From JAGQOZ01 sp041399205 (lineage in GTDB: Bacteria; Planctomycetota; Planctomycetia; Pirellulales; Pirellulaceae): a stretch of 64,000 nucleotides of DNA. A program made the translations under genes and the position numbers. The stretch spans positions 124,001 to 188,000 of the forward strand of contig JAWKTK010000009.1 of the NCBI GenBank assembly GCA_041399205.1. Reading direction: 5' to 3'. The notes beneath the pieces are model-generated. The model was given only the letters and a program-made list of their open reading frames with translations, did not search any database and had not been told where the DNA came from. Positions 24,819 through 37,189 of this stretch are shown piece by piece (the first letter of the stretch is position 1; each line of letters starts with the position of its first letter).

Positions 24819-25987
24819 CGTTGTGCCCCTGAAGCAGAAAGCCAGGTCAGAACATGGCTTGCAATCACTTCGAACCGTTCATCGTCGATACCATGTCGAT
24901 AGTTACCGGCCATTGATGTGTCGACGTGTCCCATGCAATAGTCGACGGCGACTTGATCGCGGGTGTTACCCGCTACGGTTTCAAAGGTGTGGCGAAGCCA
25001 ATAGAAGCCGACGCCGCGTCGTGAGATGCCAACCACGTTCAAGAGTTTGCGAAACTCGTTCGCAATAGGGTTATCGGGCGAATCCTTGTAGAATGACTTG
25101 CCGCGTTTCGTAATGAAAAATCGGTCCTCAAGACCTTCGTCTTTTGGCTCGTGTCGCTTCTCTTTTGCCACGACCAATGCGTCGACCGTCATTGGCCAAA
25201 GTTTTCCGCGCCGCAAGATCCCCGTTTTCGGCCGTGGGTAGCTGAGCCAGCCGCCAAGCAAGTCGACGTGTCGAAACTCCATTTGGCCGACGTCGGCATT
25301 CCCCAAACCACAATTGATCCCTAGCAGAATCATCGCCCGCATTTGCCACGTTGCTTGGTCGATCAGATCGCGAACTTGTTGCGGCTCAAATACCTTGGGG
25401 CCGACTTCGGCCTTGCGTAACCGAACCGTTCTTGCCGACGGGCGTTTGAAGTTCGGCCCAAACCGAACCGGCCGGTCAATCAACTGCGGCCTAAATGAGC
25501 GTATTTGAGAATCGATCGAATGCGTTGAATTGCGTTGCCCAACGCCGTTGGCCTAATTCGCTCGGCCAACTTCGCTCGCAAGTCCTCAAAGTCTTTGGGC
25601 GTGAGCGTATCCGACCGCCAACGTACGTGGGAACGCTTCCAGAAGCTCGACACAAGTTTGTTGCAGGTCGGCCCAATGCCGTTCCGACAGCTCGCCAGAA
25701 TCGACTTGTTGCTTCTTGGCATGCAAAGCGTGTGTTGCACGTCGTTTCGAGCGTCGCCCCTAATTCAAGCGGTTTTTCGGGGGCGTGCGTCCCGCTATCC
25801 AGTAGTCTTTCTCAAGCAGATATCGATCGAGGGCGGCTTTCGGATCGTCCCATGTTCCGAAGTAGCGAAAGTCGGCCGCTGATCTTTTGGCCCACTGCCC
25901 GCTATGGGCGAATAATGGAAAATCAGGTTTAGGTTTCGACGGCTTTTCGGCAGCCGACCTGGATTTGGTAGATTTGACGTTTGTCAC
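24815..25987 (-). pseudogene. int: Tyrosine integrase next to attR, several frameshifts
   Basis: The best start is GTG 25987, preceded by GGGAG. Joined over frames it reads an N-terminal arm (FPLFAHSGQWAKR, YFGTWDDPKAALDRYLLEKD), a core-binding region (SGELSERHWADLQQTC in one frame, TPKDFEDLRAKLAERIRPTA then LGNAIQRIRSILKYAHLG in another) and from 25483 an uninterrupted catalytic part with FYWLRHTFETVAGNTRDQVA, MGHVDTSMAGNYRHG (H-x-x-R-like LRHTF, GH and Tyr). At least three indels lie between 25755 and 25480. It directly abuts the tRNA-Arg end, the usual position of the integrase that made the insertion. It is inactive as read. Confidence 0.82.
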
Positions 25988-26161
25988 GGCAAACTCCCTG
26001 AAAAACGGTTGCTGTGATTTCCGTCTCGGCTGCAATCCGAGACGGCCTTTTCTGTTCCAACTGGCCTTGTAAATAAGTGCCCGCAGGTGTAGAAAAGGTG
26101 TACTGAGGCAATTTTGACGCTTTCGACGAATCGACGCAAGTGCCTATGCCGCTTCCAGTTT

Positions 26162-26235
<74 letters not shown>

Positions 26236-26299
26236 CTAGACTTGCGACGATTTCCGCAGCGTCGACGTTCCAGTGTGTGCCGCACGCATGTAACCGAAT

Positions 26300-26600
26300 G
26301 CCGAAAACTGGTTGCCTGCGGTTTTTTTTGTCGAAAAATATTGTACGCCTCCTTCTGGATAAACTGCGGAACGTAGATCGCGACAGTGGACGGCTTCATT
26401 TTTGACGCCATTTCGGCATAGGGCATCGTTGTCGCAATATCCTTGTGTCGCATTTTCTCTTTAACACCGGCAAAGGTAGACGGTCACCGTTATCGGTCGT
26501 GTAGGCACGTCGAAGGTCGTGCATGCCACCACAGATGACAAGTTGGCTGGTAATCGAGCGGGCTCTACTCAGCACCCAAAAAGCTAGGCGTCGATGAGTA
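26300..26600 (-). pseudogene. C-terminal relic of another tyrosine recombinase
   Basis: Leftward frames encode GGMHDLRRAY (the H-x-x-R box), then LPVLKEKMRHKDIATTMPYA in the next frame, followed by EMASKMK, the GH/RH and Tyr region of a phage-type integrase. A frameshift separates the two blocks near 26460. Only the last ~100 residues survive. It is the fourth recombinase trace around this tRNA and suggests an earlier insertion at the same site. Confidence 0.65.
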
Positions 26601-29251
26601 ATCGCCGCGACAAACGAATGGACCGGCGTTGGAAAGCGGCGGGGCTTATCGCGGGCGACGCTTCCGATTCGATGACGCTGTGCAGTCGTAAAACCGCTGC
26701 CTTCGCCGCCTCGTCCGTTATCAGTCCGTCGAGTGCGGGCTGCGGCGTTTCTACGTCGACTAAGCTGAAGGTCATCACGAGCAATCACTGACGTTGACTC
26801 GCAGCAGCCCAGTCCACATCGTCGACCAGGAATTGAGCGAACTCGATTGCCGAACGCCAGACGGCGCCGACGGCGTTCGATCGACGTTGGTGCGTCGGCA
26901 ACTAGTTGATCCCATAACTCCAGGCATTGGCGGAAATTCGCTCTTGCTTCCGAACCTCTCGTCGCCTCCGCTGGCGGCCAGGTCTTCCGCCAAGTAGCCG
27001 TAGCCGTTTGCGAGATCGTCTTGATAATTGTGCGAATTTGGCGGCTTGCCGTGGCGATTGTTTGGCGCGCTCTAAAACTTGGCGTCGCAAGGGAATGGCG
27101 TTTTCGTGGTCTCCCATTCGAAAATGTTCCCGCGAGACTTTGAAGCGACGAGCGACATCATGTGGAATCGCAACACGTCAGGATAACGGTCAGCGAGTTG
27201 CTGGCGAATCTCTAGGCTTCGCCGAAAGTTTACTTGCTGTTCGGCGACTCTCGCGGTCTTGCCGTAAGTGTCCGCGATGACCGCCAGTGCCTGCGACTTG
27301 TTCAGCATGTACGAGGCAGACTGCGGAGCATGTTCAACAGCTTGTCATAGATTTCAATCGAATTCGCAAGTGAGGCAAAGGTCTCATCGAATTGGCGGAG
27401 CCGGTATTGCGTCATTCCCAGGAAGAGATGGGCTCGCGAGCAACTTCCGCCAAATACAATTCGCTGTTTGGCTTCGTCGCCAGCAGATCGTTCCAAAGTT
27501 ATGCGCTATCAGTCGCGCTTTCATGACCGTGTCATACTGGTAGCTGACGTGTTCGATGACCGAGGTGTGACAATCGACGCCAGATCGCTGCGGAATCCTT
27601 CGACGTCGGGAAACCGTTGACATATTTCCGTCCGAGCTTTGGCAACCAGGAGCAACATATACGCAGTTCGGAGTCCGCTTGGCGATCATTCCGCCCATTC
27701 GCTGTATTCGATTCCAGAATAGATCCCTGCCATCCAGCGCACTTGGTCAGAGCCGCCGGGTCGGTCGAGTATAAACGGCGCTCATGGATGCCTCAGCCGA
27801 TTGCTCCGCTCCAGGAACTTAGCTGATCCGAGCTTTTCGCAAGTTGATCTGCGCCATGCGGAGATAGAGGTCACCGCGACCTCGGCTTCCAGGGCCGGGT
27901 TGCTTGACTGGTTCCGCACTCTCGTAAACGCAGCGCGTTCTGGGCATTGAACGCCTGCGACGAAATGGAGTCAACGGGCGTATCTGAGATCTGGTCACTG
28001 ACAATCACAAAACCGTCGTCGACTGCTCGCAAGAGCGCGTAAGAGATTCTGTTCAGCAAGCGTTTGCAGACGTTAGCCTCTTTCAGGTTTTCCTCCCAAC
28101 ATCTCCGTCATACGTACTTCCCAAATACTGCAATTAGCTGAAGACGGTGATCTGCGCTTCATCCAGAGTTTGGTCATCGAAGGCGACCAGCGTGCCAACG
28201 ATCAACGCCGCCGAGCGCTGCTTTAATGGCCGGGTGCCGGCGACATCTCATCGCGAAACGCTGCACCCATGTGGGCAAGCGTCGCGCCAGAACGGCTTGC
28301 TAACGAGAAACCGCTGGAGATCGGACCCTAAGTCACGTACGGTGGCATATCGCAAGTTGGGGACCTTGGCGAGACACTTCAAGCAGATCGTCTCAAGGTC
28401 GAGGGCACGTGCCGATTGAGGCTTCGCAGGAGAGGCGTGGATCGGCATCGACGATCTGTCGGAGACAACTGCTGGCTGCTGCGAAAAGGAAGCTTTCACC
28501 GGTAAGGGAGCCTGAAAAGGATCACGCCTAACGAGTAAATATCAGTCGCCGGACCGACGGATCATTTACCCGCGCCTGCTCAGGCGACATGTAGTTTGGT
28601 ACCGACGACTTGTTCAATGCAGTGAGACTGTACTTCGTCGCTGTGACGTGCGAGTCCAAAGTCCGGTGCCGTAATCCCCTTTGGTATCGATCAAAATGTT
28701 GAAGCGCTTAAGGTCTCGATGATGACCCCTTGCTCGTGAGCGTGTGCGAGCGTCTTGCCAGTTTGACGACAGTCGCGGCCAGAACGTCAGCGGCGTTGTA
28801 TTTATTGCCAAGCGTAAACGCCGTCGATAAAATCACTAATCAGAAAAGTTTGACCGTCGGACTCCGCAACTTCATGCACGCGGACGATACCTTCGTGCCG
28901 CAATTTTGCCGCATTGCGCGCCTCGCGTCTGAAACGTTGATGTCCACCGCTGGCGTTCAGGATATGGGGCCAGGGGATTTTAGAGCGACATCGCGATTCA
29001 ACGCATGATCACGAGCTCGCCAAACCTCTCCGAAGGCACCGCCAAGAAACTTCATCGAGTTCAAACTTTCCAAGCAGCTCGCCGGATTGATGCCGTCGAT
29101 AGTAGCGTGTTTGCGATCCGAATACGCTGATTGCAGTTCGGGCACACCGCTTCCGCCTGACCCGCATTGGGGCGGTCAAACCATAGCAGTTCGGACAGGG
29201 TAAGCCATCGTTGTCGTGTCGCTTGCCTGTCAGCATTGCCTTTAGAGTCAA
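26600..29251 (-). pseudogene. Ser/Thr protein kinase with TPR tail, heavily decayed
   Basis: Read leftward over many frames: an N-terminal Cys motif (LPCPNCYGLTAP), the glycine-rich loop (FLGGAFGEVWRARDHALNRD, then VAL-K), the catalytic loop (HRDLKRFNILIDTKG), the C-lobe (DLETICLKCLAKVPNLRYAT, then VRDLGSDLQRFLVSKP), and a C-terminal TPR region (RRSLEIRQQLADRYPDVLRF, ENAIPLRRQVLERAKQ, ANFRQCLELWDQLVADAP). The order is that of the large planctomycete STPK-TPR proteins. At least eight frame changes and several stops are present, so the gene is long dead. Its 3' limit near 26600 is approximate. Confidence 0.75.
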
Positions 29252-29876
29252 TTCTCGAACCGTCGAGGAACCCGAAGCGCGTTCACACCATCACTACGCA
29301 GCAACCGTTTTAACGTCGACACCCGTTGGATCAATCTGTTCCCGTGAGTTTGGAGAGTCACAGCTTTCGTTCGAAAGTGGGTAGAGCCGGAAGAAGTCTC
29401 TCGACGAGATCATTGTCGTCGCCGACGGATTCGTCGATCGCATTCACAGAACAAGGCCCAACACGCCAATGGAGGACCAGACAAACTCGACTTTGATGTC
29501 CGCTGTCGAGGTCTTTCAGTATTCTCTCAGAATCATATGCATTTCAATACCCACAGCCACAACACTTTTTGCTCAAACGGATCACTTTCGTTGTTTGTTG
29601 CCGCGGCTTACCGATCGAGATGAACGAAGTTGAAATGCAAATCGCAACGCACAACAATGTTGCTTAATGGTCTGAGCGCAAGTGCGACCTAGTGCTGTCT
29701 CACCACATTGCTATCAAAGATGGAAAAATCGTTGGAGGATCACAACCGGACTGCGAGCAGGGACAGACGTGTTCCCAAACCCCAATCCGAGTTTTACTAT
29801 GGCGACAACGACGACGACGGTCAGGGTCCATGGATCAAGTCATTGTTCTGGTTTGTAACCTGTCGCAGGGGTAAAA
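29252..29876. other. Region without a supported gene
   Basis: More than 600 bases between two divergent pseudogenes. I see no coding segment longer than short chance frames and no tRNA or hairpin of note. The upstream regions of both decayed genes presumably lie here. Confidence 0.35.
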
Positions 29877-29879
29877 ATG

Positions 29880-31720
29880 CAAGAGCCGTCTTTTAATCTG
29901 CTTGAAGCCACGGTGCCAACGATGCAATCCGCCATGGATCACGGGCTGATCACTTCGGCGTCACCTGTCCAGCACACCTCAATCGGGTGGCCTTCGACGA
30001 CGGGGAGCGATGCCGTTAGCGCTCAATCCCACGCTTTGGCAACTGCCCGCAAGCGACTGACGAGGAGCGGGCCGCTTGGATCCACGTGGGCCGCTGCATG
30101 GCATTCCCGTCCTGCTGAAGGACAACATTGACACGTTCGACATGCCAACGACGGCAGGTGCCTTGGTCCTCAAGAACTCGATTCCACCCGATGACGCATT
30201 CATCACACAGCGACTGCGGGATGCGGGTGCCGTGATTCTCGGAAAGGCCGCGCTCTCGGAGTGGGCAACCGCCGTCGTCGATGCTTCCAACGATTTCAAC
30301 GCCGTCAACGGTCACACTCTAAATCTCTTGTATGGCCTCAATCGCTCGACTCTGGGCTCGAGTAAGGATCCGCCGCGTTGCCGCCAATCCGCTGCACTGA
30401 CCGTCGGAACCGAAACCTCCGGCTCGATCAACAGAATGACCGCATGGGCTAACGCCGCTACTCTGTCCAACGATGGGACTTGTCAGCGTAACGGATTGAT
30501 ATTCCGTCACAGCTGGGATACCGCTGGCCCGATGACGCCGCGATCATGTTGGTACAAGCAGAGCGACCGACTTGCCACTTTCGCAAGCTGGCGACCAAGT
30601 TCCGACGAATACACGCAGTTCTTGAACGCTAAGCAACGGACTCGGCGGAAACGAATTGGCGTCGTGCGTGGTACGGGTGGTTCGGCCGAATGCTGCTGCT
30701 CAACTGATGGCGTTGCCCGTCTATCAGCAAGCGATTGATGAACTCGCGAACCTGGAGCGACGATCGTCGACAATCCGGATCTGGGAACGAACGTCGACGA
30801 CTTGTTCACTCAGTTCCCGCTACCTGCGGCCGCTTTACGAATTCGCCGGTGACCTGGAAGTGTACCTGGCGAGGCTCAGGGTGAAAACGCGCTCAGACAA
30901 CTCTGGCAGACGTCATCGCATATTGCCAACACCTGATACGGTGACGAGGCAATTCCTGCCGACAGCTCGCTGAGCTGGCGGTCGAAATGGCCCTAAGTTC
31001 GATTCGCCTGAGTACCCATGCTGCGATCGCCGAAAGCCTGCGGTTGATGGGTGAAGACGGACTGTTGCGGTTGCTGGCCGAGAATGACCTCGACGCCCTC
31101 GTTTTCACCGAAGCGTGGTCGTTCCTGGGAGCCACTCCCGGACTGCAGAGCAGTGTCTGTCCCCGCTGGCTACGACGAATTAGGCAGGCGCATTGCCCGT
31201 GTCGATCGAGTTCCTTGGCAACGCATTCACCGAGCCGGCGTATCGAGATGGCCTACGCTTACGAACAAGCAACGCAGCGACGACAGACTTCACCGGCAAC
31301 TTAGCACCTTCGATCGCCGGCGACTTCATCGGCTTTGGTGATTTTGACAACGATCAACGTTTGACGGCCGTCGACATCGGTTTGTTGTCGCTGGTCGAGA
31401 AAGGCCAGCACGATTTGCGATTCGACGTCAACGGCGATGGGGCCGTTGGTGCAGCCGGAAGCCTAGATCTCTATTATTTCGTCGTCAGTCAAGGGTTATC
31501 TGAATACATGGAATACGGTGACAGCGACCTCAATGGTTGGTTCGACAGTTCCGACCTGATTCTGGTCTTTCAAGCCGGCGAATACGAAGACGGTGTCAAC
31601 GGGAATTCGAGCTGGTCCACTGGAGATTGGGACGGCGACGGCGAGTTCGACTCTTACGTGACATCATGCTCGCGTTCGAACACAGCGGCTACTGCCGGCA
31701 TCTCATGCCGGACTGCCTGA
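29880..31720 (+). pseudogene. Amidase-dockerin fusion, decayed
   Basis: The N-terminus reads FNLLEATVPTMQSAMDHGLI in one frame. The amidase-signature core follows: GPLHGIPVLLKDNIDTFDMP, then TTAGALVLKNSIPPDDAFIT and LRDAGAVILGKAALSEWA, which carry the catalytic Lys (LLKD). The Ser-rich cis-Ser region (TVGTETSGSI) is still visible. Later frames include AIAESLRLMGEDGLLRLLAE and PVSIEFLGNAFTEPA, typical of C-terminal amidase parts. A dockerin domain ends the gene: GDFDNDQRLTAVDIGLLSLV, DLNGWFDSSDLILVFQAG and GDWDGDGEFDS. At least five frame changes are needed. Intact relatives would be exported amidases or peptide amidases anchored by dockerin-type modules. Confidence 0.75.
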
Positions 31721-32085
31721 TTCGGCCGCTGTTGCCGTTCCCGGAGCGGGTCGCTGACGTCCCTGATGGTCGGTATTGCTCTGACCACGGCCGCAGCTCG
31801 CCGCCGACGAGTTGCGAGTTGAGCGTCTGCCAAATTGCTACAGCTTAACGAAACCGCTCGTTATGGTGGGAACTTTTTCAACGCCGATTCCACCAGCTCT
31901 GGAGTGGAGACTTTTTCAACGCCGATTACCCGCCATGTTGACCGTAAAAAAAACTACCTCGCCGCTGTCCGCACTGCCCAAGGAGATACGCAAGCCGACC
32001 GACTCGCAACCAGCCCACGAAGACGTGCGTGAATCCCGGAGCTGGATCACCAGTCCGAATTGCGCGTGACCGTCAGGCTATTGAT
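31721..32085. other. Region between amidase and kinase pseudogenes; contains a duplicated 18-mer
   Basis: No gene is supported. ACTTTTTCAACGCCGATT occurs twice, at about 31870 and 31910, both times followed by C-rich sequence. This is a small tandem duplication. Confidence 0.4.
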
Positions 32086-35000
32086 ATGGAACGATCCACT
32101 CCGGATCATGATGCGCGGATTGACGCCTTGTTCGAGCAAGCGGTCGATCTTCCCGACGACCAGCGGCAGGCGTTCCTGGAGCGCTGCTTGTCGGTCAGGA
32201 CCCTCCGAGCATCCGTAGGGGTGTGGAGCGGTTACTGCGAGCCGACTCGCAAGCTCTCACAAGAATCAGCCAGCTGGATCTGCTGAAAGCGCTCCGGCTG
32301 GACATCGGCTGCGGAAGAGGTGCATGTCGAGATTGACGGGATCGAACTTGGCGAGCGGATCGGCGAAGGAGGGTTTGCCGAGGTCTTCCGTGCGCAACTC
32401 AGCCAGTCCGTTCCGACTGCCGAAGTGAAAAACTCTCGAAAATCGTCAGCTTTGAATGGACTCGCGACAGAGTGCTCGCGCGTTGCCGGCGGGTGCAAAC
32501 GCTGGCGATCATGGAGCACCCACACATCGCCGGAAGTCTTTGATGCAGGCTACGCCAACAACGGTCGTCCCTATTTCGTGATGGAGTACGTCGACGGTGT
32601 CAGCCTGACGGCGTTTTGCGAGCGACACCAGTTTCATCTTCGCGATCGTCTTTCGTCGTTGTTCCTTCAAGTGTGCCGAGCCGTCCACAACACGCACATC
32701 AAAAAGGCGTGATCCACCACCAGTTTCCAAGAGCCGTCAAACATTTTGGTTAGTACCTCACCTGTCGGTCCGGTACCGCGAGTCATCGACTTCGGTATCG
32801 CGAAGGCTCTTTACGAACCTAACTCGAACAGGTTGGCTTTGACGCACAGTCTCCAGTTGTTGGCGGGGACGCCCGCACCATACATGAGTCCCGAGCAGTC
32901 TCGGAGCGATCGAGTCGAGCGTCGACACTCGATCCGCGACGTCTATTCTCTTGGCGGTCTTGTACGAGCTGAAGTCACTGGCAGCGCACCAATTCCCGAG
33001 GAAGCCTTGAATGCCAACGCTATTTCGGAGTTGCAACGCATTATCCGCGACGTCGAGCCCCTGCGGCCAAGTAGCCGACTTCGTGGATCGACCGACCGTC
33101 AATCGATGTTGTGTGAAAGACGCCCAGAATCTCACGCCGCGATTCGTGTCGACGGAGACTTGGACTGGATTGTAATGAAGGCTTTGGCAAAGGATCCCGC
33201 ACTGCGCTACGATTCGGTAGATGGCTTCGCTCGAGATCTCGAATCTTTCTTGGCCGGTGATCCCGTTGCAGCGGGACCGCCCACAACTTCGTACCGCATA
33301 CGGAAGATCGTGCAGAAGCACCGTGCGACAGCTGTCGTGATGGTCTTGGCCACGCTCGCCGTCTGCGTGTCACTTGTCCTCGTCTCGCTTGTCGCATGGA
33401 AATACCGCGAGCAGCGGCGTGAACAAGCGCAGCATCTCGTGGCTTTACAGCGCGAAACGACGCGCGCGACATTGGCGCGGAGAGCCAAGCGACACGACGA
33501 CTCTTCGATGCCAAACTAAGTGAAGCTCGCGCCCACCGCTGGAGTCAGCAATCGGGCCGCCGCGACGCGGGTCTCGCCGCACTGACCATCGCCGCCGGGC
33601 TGCTTCGTGAGGGAGAGCTCCGATTCTTGGCGAACCGGACTCGAACCGTCGTGAGCTGCGGAACGAAGCGATTGCTCTGCTGGCGGACGTAGAGCTTACA
33701 AGGTCACGCTGCCAACAGACTCCGCCCTCAACCGCCCTTAAGCCTGCGCCTGACGTCTCGCATGGCCAGTACGCTTATTATCTCCTGAGCCACACGGCCT
33801 TGTTCATCGTTTGATTTTTTTTTTTTTCCGACACGGACGTCCAACGCATCACCTTGCGGGGCCGGGTTCCACAATCAACAATCTCCGTTTTTCCTACCAG
33901 AGCTTGTTGGTCCAGCACGATCGAATGACGCTTGGGAATCGTACAGCTGTTTCGATCTTGCCTGCGCCCAACCGCCGTAATGAGCTTTGGCGAGCCGCAA
34001 CTCCAAGCCTCCGCGGCGAAACCGACTTCACTCGAGACGGGCGCCTTGGCCGTGACAACGGTTGACGATGTCCGCGTCTACGTTGCGAAAACGGGCGAAC
34101 TTGCTCACCAACATCCGGGCCTTGGCACGACATTCGTACGATTTGACCGGCGGCGAGCGACTTGCCGTGATGTCCGCAACCGGCCAAGTGGAAATCCTCG
34201 ACATTCGCTACCTTTCAAGGTATCGTCATTCAAATTGCCTGCAGCCGCATAATACTTGCTGACTTCAGCCCCGATGGCAGGTTCTTGGCCGTCGCGTGCG
34301 CCGATCATCAACTCCACGTCTGGCGTCTTGGCCCGTTGACTTCGCATGTCGTCTGCATTGGTCACGAACTGGCAGCGACGCACGCGACTTTCAGCCCGGA
34401 CGGTCGGTTTCTTCTGTCGTACGGATGGGACCGTGAAACTCGATTGTGGGACCCGTATCGCGGCCGACAGCTTGCGCATCTTCCTGCATACACTCTTGGC
34501 TACGATGACGACAATCTTCGCGTTGCGATGGTCGATGTCGACTGGATCGAGGTCACCGAATGAAACCAACAACGAAATCACAGGCACAGACGTGTTTCCG
34601 CTCGCTGTACGAAAATGGTGGGCCGGGAGATGGGCCCCTACAACTCCCTGACGTTTACTTCCGATGCTCTGCGTCTCCTGTTTACGACGGGCGACGACGG
34701 CGTGCGGATTTGGACGTCGTGCAAGGTACGCAGCTCAGCTCATCTCGTCGGTCAACCGGGGCACTCGTTGCCGTTCCGCGGCGGTGTTGTCCAGCGATCA
34801 GTCGCGGTTGATCACAAGCGGTGCGTTGGGTATTTGGGAATGGCCGCTGACAAGGAGGTCTCGGCCGATACAGTTATCTATCACCTTGGACCTCCATTCA
34901 GCTGGCAGGTAGGCGCTGAGAAGCGAACTGCAGGGCAACGTTTGTCGCTGCGGCTCAGCACCGTGTGTTGATCTACCGAACGACGGCAGCAGGTTCGGAC

Positions 35001-35790
35001 CGCACTAGGTTTCGAAGTGCACACACCGCCTTTCTTGACGCTGCCGGTGACGCCAGCACTCAGCTCCGCGGCAGATTTGTTGGCCGTGACTGCTGGCGTG
35101 GCAAGATGAAAGGAATCCTTCTGTACCAAAGCCGCGACGGACAGGCTGTTCGTACGTTGTGGCCAACCTCCACCAAAATCGAGACCGCCTTTATAGCAGT
35201 GACGGACAGCGATGGTTTTGCGGCAGGAAATTCGAAGGTGTATGAAGTTTGGATGCGAAAACGTGGCAGAGCACTTACGTCGTGGAACGTCGCGATGCGA
35301 ACAATCAAGGCATAACAGCATTTTCACCCGACGGCCGCCTGCTGGCCTATAGCGTCGCAGTATCAAATTGGACTGCTCGACTTGGCGACAGGCAAGCAAC
35401 TTGCGACGCTCCACCACGATTCTGACCCCACACACGAACGCATCGATCGCTTCGCTTCAGTCCCGACGATTAATTGGCTGGCTGCTGCCAACTATGGCTC
35501 GCACCGAATCCAATTGTGGGACTTGCGATTGAAAATGCGGCTTTAACAACTGCGGCAGCGAAAGCGAGGTCTCGACTGGCGAGACAAGCTCGTCGGACGG
35601 CGGCGACAACAGGTCACGCGCGAGCGATCCGGAAGCATCCGCGGTCGAAGTCGTCGTGGAACGTGGAGCTCTGCAAGTCTACTCGGGTCGAGGAGCCCTT
35701 CTTTCCGAGTCACCACGGTAGCGCGTTCGTGGTGGGCACCAAACCGAACAGAATCCCTGTGGCTTTACTATCTGCTTAGACTGCCCGCCG
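32086..35790 (+). pseudogene. Ser/Thr protein kinase with membrane segment and WD40 tail, decayed
   Basis: It opens at ATG 32086 with the usual leader of planctomycete kinases (IDALFEQAVDLPDDQRQAFL). Kinase parts follow in several frames: LGERIGEGGFAEVFRAQ (Gly loop), EHPHIAEVFDAGY-like and RPYFVMEYVDGVSLTAFCER, then FGIAKAL (DFG), GTPAPYMSPEQ (APE region) and DLDWIVMKALAKDPALRYDS. One transmembrane helix (VVMVLATLAVCVSLVLVSLV) precedes a coiled coil. From 33.9 kb on, WD40-like units appear (LAVACADHQLHVWRLG, FSPDGRFLLSYGWDRETRLW, ANYGSHRIQLWDLRL). Many frameshifts, including a T10 run near 33820, show that it is non-functional. The C-terminal end (…GLDW) near 35.6-35.8 kb is approximate. Confidence 0.75.
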
Positions 35791-35829
35791 TCGGAGCTTT
35801 GATGTCATGTACGTCAGCCGCAGCTCATC

Positions 35830-37092
35830 GATGGCAAAGGAGTTGTTGCGCCAAACCCGATTGCCGAGGGCCCTCGATCCTGACTCATCGCTTCCACAGT
35901 CTGCGGTGCCGTTACATCAGCGACTGCATCCAGCACAAGCGGTCCGCGGACTGCGAATATAAATCACGGTTGGTGTTAATGGCAAGTCCAGTACGGTCGA
36001 AACGGGCGTCGCGTCCACTGCGGAACAGGAGTACACTGCTGCCGGCGACGTTGATTGGCTTCCCGTTCGCATCGGCGGTCGGCGACGCGCAAGTGCGGCC
36101 AACGTGCCGGTGTTTGTAACCGTACCGTTCAGAACGAGGATGCCACGGTTCTCCGCTCAGCGAGCCCGTCCCGGAATTGACGATGGACGAGTCAAACGTC
36201 AATGGCAACGTGGCAGTCAAGCAATCATCGCCGCTGATTGTTGACGTCGACAGAATGGAACCGCGGCCGTGTAGCGTGTGGCCGCCGTTGTTCGATCGTG
36301 AACCCGCCGCTGCCACGGATCTGCGATCATCGGCGTTCAAGAACCACTTCGCCTGTGCCAGCAAATGACACGTCACCCAGCAGGTTAATGCCTGGCGATT
36401 GATGTCGGATTGTGTGCCTCCCGTGCCTCTGTACCATGCGAATCGAGCCATCATTGCGAAACTCGCCGGCAGCCACGCGTCGAGCGTTGTTCTGGCTCCA
36501 AACAGGCTCATTAGTACAAGCTCAACACCAGCTGACGGTAATGCGTAGTCACCCAGAAACCGCGTCTGGCCTCGCTGCACACGGAATTCACCCGCGCGCC
36601 GTCGTCTAGCGGGACATCGACTAAGGTATTGTCGCCGACAAATTGAACGATGTCGCGTCGTTGCTGACCGAAAGGACCCCATCCTGGACAGACGAGTTGC
36701 TGACGGTCACCAAGCCGCCGTTGGTCGCTAACTGATGTCCGTTGGCGGTTACGATCGCGTTGTCTAGCGTCAGCCGACTGGATGTCGACGGAATAAGGTC
36801 GTTGTCCAATGAAACGACACCCGCTCAGGCTGAGTTCACCCAGCTCGATGGACATTGCACCGTCGTCGTCCAAGCCCCAGGAGCCTCAACGTGCCTCCAC
36901 CGGCGACGCGATATCCCAGTTTGTTGCGTCTGACCAGGCTCCATCGCCACCGACCCAGGTCGCGGTAACTGCCAACATTTGTCGAGACTCGAGTAGTTCG
37001 AACCCTGGAGCTTGCCGGGAGAACAGCGAGCTTGCCCGATCACGTGAGCGACGGCTCTTTCGATTATTCGATGGAAACAGCTGACGCATCAC
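35830..37092 (-). pseudogene. LExRxLL-motif surface protein, decayed
   Basis: It starts at 37092 with a basic leader (RKSRRSRDRASSLFSRQ), then FELLESRQMLAVTATWVGGD, which is the LEPRxLL-like motif that opens many planctomycete surface proteins, and GAWSDATNWDIASP (a G-x-W-x-DxxNW passenger repeat). Further leftward frames contain Ser/Thr/Gly-rich beta-helix-like stretches (GHTLHGRGSILSTSTISGDD, SIVNSGTGSLSG, INVAGSSVLLF). The many frames required, and the absence of any C-terminal domain, show a truncated and degenerate gene. Confidence 0.68.
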
Positions 37093-37189
37093 AATACTCC
37101 GTTTACGTGCTGGAAGAACTGAATTCGTGGTCGAGTTGGGAACACGCAGAAAACACGCGTAAGAAAGCGCCAGCGACCTTAAGTCATTT

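Noticed and set aside
29692..29896. A short plus-strand gene before the amidase remnant
   Set aside because: Two overlapping frames of equal length occur, neither with a ribosome site or a recognisable feature.
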